Positions 57,278 to 64,000 of a stretch of 64,000 bases of DNA are shown one piece after another; position 1 is the stretch's first letter, and every line of letters starts with the position of its first letter. Origin of the DNA: Novakomyces olei (lineage: Eukaryota; Ascomycota; Novakomycetes; Novakomycetales; Novakomycetaceae); the NCBI GenBank assembly GCA_016906335.1, contig JADEYG010000001.1:930001-994000 (forward strand), read 5' to 3'. Below the pieces are notes generated by a model. It was given only the letters and a program-made list of their open reading frames with translations. It did no database searches and was not told the origin of the DNA. The position numbers and the translations under genes are program-made.

Positions 57278-58005
57278 TTAGTTAGCTCCTCCCTTTACAT
57301 ATTCGACAAACTGCAAGTTAGTCTCTATTTAAAAAAAATTAAAAAATTAAAAAATTAACAAAAAAAAACAAAATAGAACAGAATAGAAGAAGATAAAAAA
57401 CATACTTCATCAATAATAATAGGCCAAGCGCCTTCCGGGTCATAGCCCTCAAACGTCTCAGGATCAACGGTTGCCTGAAACTGAAACAGTTGTTGCCACG
57501 AGTCACGTGGCACAGCACGCCCCGCTTGCCTTTGCTTAACAAAATCTAACCATTTTGGCAAAAGCACCCATCCATTTAGTGAGAGTAAAAGTGTCCAATA
57601 ATCACAAGCAATATCAAGAGGCAAAGTGCGGGCTCCGCCGGCAGCATTCGACCTTACAAGATCAAAAGTGGCATTGTAAACGCGTCGAAATAAATCAGTA
57701 TCATGAGTCCATGTAGCACGCCAGCGATTTACTTGTATACGCATTGCTGCTTCGGTAGATACGTTCCAGCTGCTCCATCCGCTAATGAAAGAATCTCGAG
57801 GTAATTCGCCCAACGAAATTGCCCCCAGTATAGTATGGACACAGAGCGTTAAAGGCTCCTCCAAGTCGAGTCCAATTGCTTGTAAATAGGCCATTGTCGC
57901 TTCCAGTCCCATAGTATTATTGACGTCATCACTGCCCTTGTATTTTTCAAAAATTCGTTCCAGCGCTGCCTCTTCTTTGGCCTCGCCCTTGCGCTGTCGC
58001 GCCAT
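57278..58005 (-). CDS. DCN1: Defective in cullin neddylation protein 1 (PONY domain)
   Basis: Exons 58005-57406 and 57310-57278 join to 210 aa. The 33-bp final exon rebuilds the family ending (AWPIIIDE then FVEYVK), and its acceptor is CTAACTTGCAG. DCN1 brings Ubc12~NEDD8 to cullin-RBX1 and speeds cullin neddylation. The potentiating neddylation domain fills nearly the whole protein: IFEKYKG near the start, LPLDIACDYWTLLLS, WLDFVKQ and WQQLFQF. The N-terminal UBA-like domain of yeast Dcn1 is missing; the protein starts almost at the PONY domain. An extra upstream exon is possible, but I saw none in the 243-bp gap. Its substrate CUL4 lies 1.1 kb away on the same strand. Confidence 0.92.
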
Positions 58006-58248
58006 GGCCGTTGATATTGTATGAGACTGACGGCGCTATTGACATATTTCAGGAATCTGTAAATAACATACAGGGTTAGTTAGGGTTAATTCAATCGCGT
58101 AGACAGAATAATTATTCTAATTAACTAGTCTAATTGATTATTGTAATTATTGTAATTAATTACTGTAATTGTTCTAATTTTCTGGTATAATTAATAAATA
58201 TAAAATCAATGATTGCCCCGTTGAAACGAACGTCCTCTCTATTCTTCG
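58006..58248. promoter_or_regulatory. Bidirectional promoter of DCN1 and RRP46
   Basis: The 243 bp between the two start codons contains GGGTTAGTTAGGGTTAATTC at 58073-58092 (TTAGGG-type words) and AT-rich ATTGTAATT words. Shared control of the pair is inferred from spacing only. Confidence 0.5.
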
Positions 58249-58851
58249 ATGCCACAAGTATCACCGCTTTTGCGCGCGGATGGTTCGAGCGAATGGACAG
58301 AAAAGAAAAACACTGAAACTGCTGCGCGGGTAATTTGTGCAGTTCATGGACCGACAGAGGTGCGAGTGCGTGATGAGACCTTGGGCCGAGCAACCCTCGA
58401 AATTATTGTAAGACCAGCAAATACTCTGGCGCCTGATCGGCTATGGGGGCGACAGTTTGAGCAACAATTGAATGCTATAATTGCACCAGCAATACTGCGG
58501 AGACAGTATCCGCGCAGTGCTATTCAAATTATTGTGCAGACTCTATACGAGGCGGACAGTAGCGCTTTTCTTATAGCGGCAGCAGTTAATGCCGTCTCGT
58601 TGGCGCTTTTAGACGCCGGCATTGCTCTACGTGGAGTACTGGTGGCTGTTGCCGAAGAAGAGGCTGTTTTCACTTACGAGTACCCGAGCGCGCAACTAGT
58701 ACATTCGGGTCTGGTTATGAGGCAGTCTATTAATGCAGGCGAAATCTGGTCGCTTTCGCAAAAGGCACGGCAGCGTGCTGACAGTGTTTATGCATCCATG
58801 CAGGAAATGCTGACGGATAAATGTGCAATTGATGAGCGGTCTCTCTCGTAA
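58249..58851 (+). CDS. RRP46: Exosome core subunit Rrp46 (RNase PH fold)
   Basis: Intronless, 200 aa, slightly shorter than yeast Rrp46 (223). It forms part of the six-membered PH ring of the RNA exosome in nucleus and cytoplasm; eukaryotic ring subunits are catalytically silent. Family marks are LLRADGSSEW at the start, VICAVHGPTEVRVRDE, RRQYPRSAIQIIVQTLYEADSS and AVNAVSLALLDAGIALRGVL. The first ATG is close to the conserved start of the fold. Rrp46 and Rrp41 share these motifs. ADGS with GPTEVRVRDE favours Rrp46. Confidence 0.88.
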   Translation: MPQVSPLLRADGSSEWTEKKNTETAARVICAVHGPTEVRVRDETLGRATLEIIVRPANTLAPDRLWGRQFEQQLNAIIAPAILRRQYPRSAIQIIVQTLYEADSSAFLIAAAVNAVSLALLDAGIALRGVLVAVAEEEAVFTYEYPSAQLVHSGLVMRQSINAGEIWSLSQKARQRADSVYASMQEMLTDKCAIDERSLS

Positions 58852-59142
58852 ACTTACAGTGATTGGGGATGTGAAATAATGGCTGATGCCAATAGGCACA
58901 TTGGATGCCTAAATTAGTGTACTATATATATGTGAACAGTAAAAGCCAAAATATAATTTTAGTAGCAATTATAATAAATAAATAAATAAATTAAATCTTT
59001 ACACTACTTGCACATCACTCGTATCCTGAATTTGAGTCATAATTGTGTGATCTCATTCAAAAGGCGCAATAATATATACAAAAACAAGGCCATGAGCTGC
59101 GTCTTACTACTAGTAATCCCTGGTTATCATTGTAGCCCCCTT

Positions 59143-61344
59143 TTAAGCAAGGTAACGATACTGCTGGCCAGAATCATCCTCCGTGACTCTTTCGATATAC
59201 TCCTTCTCAATGAGTTTGCCAATTGCTCCCTTAATGTCGCCCACATTAGGCGCTCCTCGATTCTTTATAGCATCAATCGTATCTCGCACAAGTTCGGTAT
59301 GTGTGATTTTCCTTCTTGCCTTCATAATACGTACAATTGCCGCTTGAATTTCAAACTCACGATCTTGCCTTATCCGCTCATGTGTAGCCCTGTTCTCTTC
59401 CTTTGTCTCCTTTAATTGAATCTGGTTTACTTTTATTCGGAATAGCCTATCCGTAAACCCTAAGTTGACGGCAAAACGATCAGTAGGTAAGATCTCCTTG
59501 CTTCCTTTGGTATTTTTCAAAAGCAACCGAGTTCGACCTAATGCAAGACTTTGTAATGTACGCTTGAGCTCCACATCAGGCAGACCCGTCTCTGCCTTTA
59601 AATCGGAATAACGCAGGCTTTTGCCGTCTGGAACAGAATTGAAGGCAAGCAAAACGAGGGCCTGGAAAAGACTAAGCACTAATTCTTTACGCCCAGCCTT
59701 GGGAAACTGAGCGCGCAGAACACAATGTGAGAGCTGGTGGCGATACATAAGCTTACGTCCTGTTTGCTGTGAAAGATAAAACGTAGAGAAAGTCTGGAGA
59801 TCAGACTCCATGTTTGGCGGCAACCGAGCGGGCACTTCTGGATAAGTAGGCCAGAAGCCTTGCGATAAAACGTTCACATACAAATCCAAGCCGGGAGATA
59901 AATTTGAGACAGCTTTAGAGTTCTGGTTGTTAGTTGTTGCTACGATACGAGAATATTAAATTTATGATAAATAATAAAACGCATACCTTGAAAGACTGCA
60001 TAAAGTCGTGAGAGAGCTCAATATCGCGAAATACTCCCTCTAATTTTTGTGTGAATATGGGTCCGCACTCGGCTCGTAATTTAGTCAACATACTACGCTC
60101 AGCATCGGAGCTAGCACTCTTGCCCAGTAGCAGCCGTTTAGCAAGATCTTTCTTGTAAAATGCTTCAAAAACATCTTTGCTTTGTAAGAAACGAAATATC
60201 TCCATACAGTGCTCCAGCTGTTTCTCTAAATCATTAGCATCAGTGGTGCTCGATTCCTGTTGACTGTTTCCGGTCTCAGCTGCTTTGCTAATGAGAACAT
60301 TACGACTCCTTAAGGCCTCATCAATATGCTTCGCCAGCAATTCAGCAACCATAACGGAATCCTTGTTCACAAACCGTTCGAAAGCAGTACGATATGCCTG
60401 CCTGATGATGGGGTCATTGTGAAAGTAATTAGAGACGATACGCTGCGCCTGGCCATACAGCCGGAAAATGCCATCTATCAGCTCTGGACGGCCGGCAAAA
60501 GCCTTGAGCAGAGATTCGCCGTTGCTTAAAAAGTAAGCTTCAAACCGCGAACGCACCAAGTCTCGAGAACTGGGATCCGCAGCTGATCCCCGCAAAGCTT
60601 CGTACAAAAGTGACAGAGCTTTGTTGGACTTTGCACCTTCGCTTTCACTCTCAATTAAGCGGGGCAGTCCCTCCACAATAGTGTTTGCGTGAGCATCGAA
60701 AAAGGCTTTACGCACTATTTCAACCTGTTGATTTGCAAAGTCGGAATCTTCCATTGCCCACTCTATAATCTCGCGTTCTTTACGAAGACTTGCAAAGCCC
60801 AGTTCCAAATAATCCGCCGTGCTTTCTACTCCAATGGCAGAAGCAGTCTCGTTATCGAAGAATTCCCGGGTCGATGAGACTACCTGCACCTGAAAATCCA
60901 GTGTATATAGACCCAAAGTCCGTGTGAGAGCAACGTACTGCCTGATACCCGGCTCAGATCCTGCAGTCGCTAGTGCGCCCTGCCGCCTTGCTGTGCATAG
61001 TATAGCCGCTACATCTCGTAAGAAAGGTCGGGTCCACTCGTGGAATATGATTGTACGGAAAAGCTCAATCGCATAGTCTTGAATCATCATCCGACCGGGA
61101 GTGTTCATCAGGTAGGTGCGATCCAAGTAGAACAAGATTGATTTCGCTATTTCCTGCGGCTCGATTAGAATACGATACGATAGATACAATATGTCATCGC
61201 AAAATTATAATATCCGCAAGAGTATATCACACGAAAGGGCAATTGGAACAAGAACAATCTTCCAAAAAGCAAGCAAATGGAAATGAATGAAAGATAGTAC
61301 GGAAGAGCCGTAAAATATAAAGGCACGACGAAAAAAAAAAGTAA

Positions 61345-61380
<36 letters not shown>

Positions 61381-61998
61381 CCAAACGGATGAATTAATTA
61401 ATTAAAAAGCACAAAACAGACAGAGCAAAAAGCCATTGGCTAACAATGAACAAGCTGAGGCAAGACGTACCGTTTTCTTCACCCAGGGCAGGTAAGCTTC
61501 AGCGTATAGTGCCCTTGCTAGAGCACCAACGACTGCACTTTCGCGGCTGATGACTAACGCCAGCCGTCGCTGAAGAGCCTCAGCAGACTGCTGAAACCGC
61601 TTTTGCACGGTTGAAGCTGCTCGCTCAGTCCACGAAAGCCCCTCGCGACAATTGCCTCGACTCGCGCAGCATAAATGCTCAATGCCCTTGTATAAGCCTT
61701 GAACGCCGTGCAGAGCAAACGCGGAAGGAGGTCTCTTGAGACGGCCCGCTGCCTTTGAAACTGCCGAGACGGCAGTTACGTCATCGTCGAATATGCCTTG
61801 CAGCGTGGCATCAAGCCACTCCAAAACAGTTTCATAATACTCTGTCTCCCGTTGGCTGTTTGCTTTATTTGCTGTTGCCAAACTTGCGCCGTCCGACTTG
61901 AGGTTTCGGATATGAAGACGCCTTACTTGAGGGCCGAGACCGCCTCCTCCTTTACGCGGAGCCGTTGGCTGCGTCAAGTCAATTACGCCTGGCGGCAT
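59143..61998 (-). CDS. CUL4: Cullin 4
   Basis: Exons 61998-61471, 61153-59987 and 59922-59143 join to 824 aa. It is the scaffold of CRL4 ubiquitin ligases with DDB1 and RBX1, used in DNA repair, replication and heterochromatin control. Visible marks: cullin repeats with FLDRTYLM (here FYLDRTYLM), KKDLAKRLLLGKSAS, then GFWPTYPEVPARLPPNM. The C-terminal half has KVNQIQLKETKEEN, a block typical of CUL4 rather than CUL1 or CUL3. The winged helix has IVRIMKARR, in which Lys766 is the likely NEDD8 site, ending YRYLA. Earlier in-frame Met codons exist (to about 62055); MPPGVIDL was chosen. Intron 1 has donor GTACGT and holds an ACAG tetramer repeat; intron 2 ends CTAACAACCAG. Confidence 0.94.
61343..61380. 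repeat. (ACAG)n tetranucleotide run in CUL4 intron 1
   Basis: Eight or nine perfect ACAG tetramers lie within the intron at 61470-61154. Confidence 0.9.
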
Positions 61999-62287
61999 TA
62001 TGATCGGGTGACGGTGACGGTGACGGTGCTTGTCCGGTCTATATAGCAAACGCATATTAGTAGCGTTGCGTATGTAATGCAATAAATATTACGTATATTA
62101 GTATTGTATAGTGTCGTATATTAGTGGAATTTAAACATACATACATTAATTAACTAATTAATTAATAAATATATTTATAAATATATTTATAATTATATTA
62201 TAGAGCTTCGTTCAAACGGCATTCTAGTACTACTGCTGCAATTTCGACAGGATTTGATACACAAATTTATTAATCATGCCCCAACAA

Positions 62288-63936
62288 CTAGTCCTTGTCT
62301 ACCCATTGCAGGTACTCAACATCGTCGTCCGCGCTATTAGCACGACGGCATTTACGCGATAGTACTTCGTGGACCTTTGCAGCCACACCCGGTTTGTTTT
62401 CCCATTTGTCCACAAAATGGTCCACAATCTCTTGCCGAGTCATGGCCAGTGAACCGCTTTCCGCGTCGTAGCCCTGAACGTACCTCCGAATCTGAGATTC
62501 ACGGGGCAAGGCATGATGCCGCCAAGGGTACTCTGTGTAATTTGCTTTGGCGGACGGAGGCCTCTCAAAGGTAAGCCTCGGAGCAAAGGCGCCCTCTGCC
62601 GGCTGGAAATAGTCACCGAAATTAACCTCTGCAATGTCCTTTACATGCCAAGATGGATCGGAGCGTCGCACTAACTTTGCCTCCACTCCTTCCACAAAAT
62701 CAGGGGTCTGCATGAAATGACAGGCTACGTCATAGTCTGTGGAAAGCGCCTGGCTGATATCGTAATCACGGCCACGTTTGAGCAGTTCCAGGGCAACAGC
62801 ACAGCTAATTACAGACCGTTGCCGGATAGTAGCCGCTGTCTCCTTGGCCCAGTCAGAGCCTTCAGCGTCCAATGCCCGGAGAATAGAGGGTAAATCGTTT
62901 CCTGAGAAACAATGATCAATTTCTTTGCGCATGGATCCAGAGATTCTTGCAGGCTGCTGGCCCTCAATGGGCTGTTGTACAAACTCATTCAGGGCACGAT
63001 TTATTTTGCGAGTATCAGTCGTATCGAGCTCCGCCAGGCGAGTACGTACTTTATCCACATCATTGGAAGAAATATAGTGGGTAGCAACGCCGGCGAAAAA
63101 GGCTTCGTACCCGTTCAGTCTCTCACTAGTGAGAGCAAGGTACTTGCCCAAACTACCATCAAGACGAGACAGGAAAAAGCTGGTTCCAACATCGGGAAAG
63201 AAGCCAATCGTCGTCTCCGGCATGGAGAAAACAGTTTTCTCCGTGGCCAACCTGAATGGGGCGTGTACGGACAAGCCAACACCGCCGCCCACTGAAAATA
63301 ATTAGTTATGAATGAAAATAAAATAAATAGACAAACAAATAAATTGGTTGATTAATTAAATTTATGTATTTGACCATACTTGTTATTCCATCCATGATTG
63401 ATACGATTGGTTTCCCATACGAAGCAATTAGCTGGTCTAGAGTATACTCCTTGCGAAAGTATTCACTGGCCTGCTTCTGACCTTCTTCTCCTGTCTTTGC
63501 CAGCTCAGCGGCCGCCGCTACGTCTCCACCGGCACAGAGTGCACGGCCACCGTTACCGCTAAGCACGATAACCTTGGCCAAATCCGAGGTTTCGTATTTC
63601 TGGATAGTGTAAGATATTTGCCAAATAATCGTCGATCAAAACTATTTATTCTGGAAAGAACGAGAGGCTGCCCAGCGCTGTTGTGACGAGATGGGACAAG
63701 AGACCGAGTTGTAAGCGTACCTTGAGCTCAGGCAGTATGAGATCACACATATCGCCATTGAGAGCGTTCAATTTTCGTGGGCGGTTAAGTGCTACACCAC
63801 GTAATCCCAGTTCGCTGCTGAAAAGCACGGATGCCTTTTAATACCGTTAGTAACTTGCAATGGTGGCCTTTGGGCTTACTTCAGCAGACTCTGTACTCTG
63901 GAAACGCGCATCCATAATTCGTGAGCGGAGCGGCAT
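62288..63936 (-). CDS. EHD3: 3-hydroxyisobutyryl-CoA hydrolase, mitochondrial
   Basis: Exons 63936-63880, 63834-63721, 63599-63380 and 63291-62288 join to 464 aa. It hydrolyses 3-hydroxyisobutyryl-CoA in valine breakdown in mitochondria; in yeast the homologue Ehd3 was also reported as a mitochondrial ribosome protein. The crotonase fold shows ALNRPRKLNALN, the oxyanion/CoA block SGNGGRALCAGGDV, and GGGVGLSVHAPFRLATEKT with PETTIGFFPDVG, which holds the acidic residues of the hydrolase subgroup. The N-terminus MPLRSRIMDARFQS is basic and Ser-containing, as in a short transit peptide. Donors are GTAAGC, GTACGC and GTATGG. The last splice rebuilds ITMGGGVGL. The promoter reaches the right window edge. 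Confidence 0.93.
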
Positions 63937-64000
63937 AGCGCGCTGCCACGGAGCACAGAACAGTATATTCTTTGAGCGAGAACACGCCTGCGCTCTTAAC

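Overview
The window looks like nuclear DNA of an ascomycete fungus, probably an early-diverging yeast-like lineage. The evidence is 20 recognisable eukaryotic genes, compact spacing of about 3.2 kb per gene, 31 inferred short introns with TACTAAC/CTAAC/CTAAT branch sites, and an Hsp70 ending in EEVD. Fungal-specific genes are also present (GPI16, YME2, a Zn2Cys6 factor, PMT2). CTG falls at conserved leucines (for example in the Hsp70), so this is not a CUG-Ser yeast. CUL4, CAND1 and a KDM4-type demethylase argue against the S. cerevisiae group. The species cannot be named from sequence alone. I found no tRNA, rRNA, CRISPR array, transposon or virus-derived element.

Layout, left to right. 0-11 kb: GLT1 (NADH-glutamate synthase, +), then an NCS1 nucleobase/allantoin-type permease (-). 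Both belong to nitrogen metabolism, and the permease has GATA-type sites upstream. 11.8-25.5 kb: a plus-strand run of PMT2 (protein O-mannosylation), a cytosolic SSA-type HSP70, RCL1 (18S rRNA processing), GPI16 (GPI transamidase) and RVB2 (AAA+ helicase of INO80/SWR1/R2TP). 25.9-43.4 kb: LIN1/CD2BP2 (U5 snRNP, -), a Zn2Cys6 transcription factor (+), a JmjN/JmjC/ePHD histone demethylase (-), YME2 (mitochondrial inner membrane, -) and an M1 aminopeptidase (-). 43.9-63.9 kb: a probable APC15/MND2-like APC/C subunit (+), a caprin-like RGG protein (-), CAND1 (-), an ATF/CREB bZIP factor (+), DCN1 (-), RRP46 (+), CUL4 (-) and EHD3/HIBCH (-).

Two themes stand out. First, CUL4, DCN1 (neddylation enhancer) and CAND1 (exchange factor), which are direct physical partners, lie within 14 kb on the same strand, with a probable APC/C subunit close by. 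Second, tandem repeats are unusually common. They sit in introns (three of the four permease introns each hold a different array), against start codons (RVB2, the Zn2Cys6 factor), after stop codons (GLT1, the Zn2Cys6 factor), and as low-complexity insertions inside conserved enzymes (GLT1 linker, aminopeptidase, demethylase). Introns are also distinctive: in many the branch-point adenosine lies only 6-7 nt from the acceptor.

Exon coordinates were inferred by eye from reading frames, splice motifs and remembered family alignments. Every joined CDS is frame-consistent, but none has been checked against transcripts.
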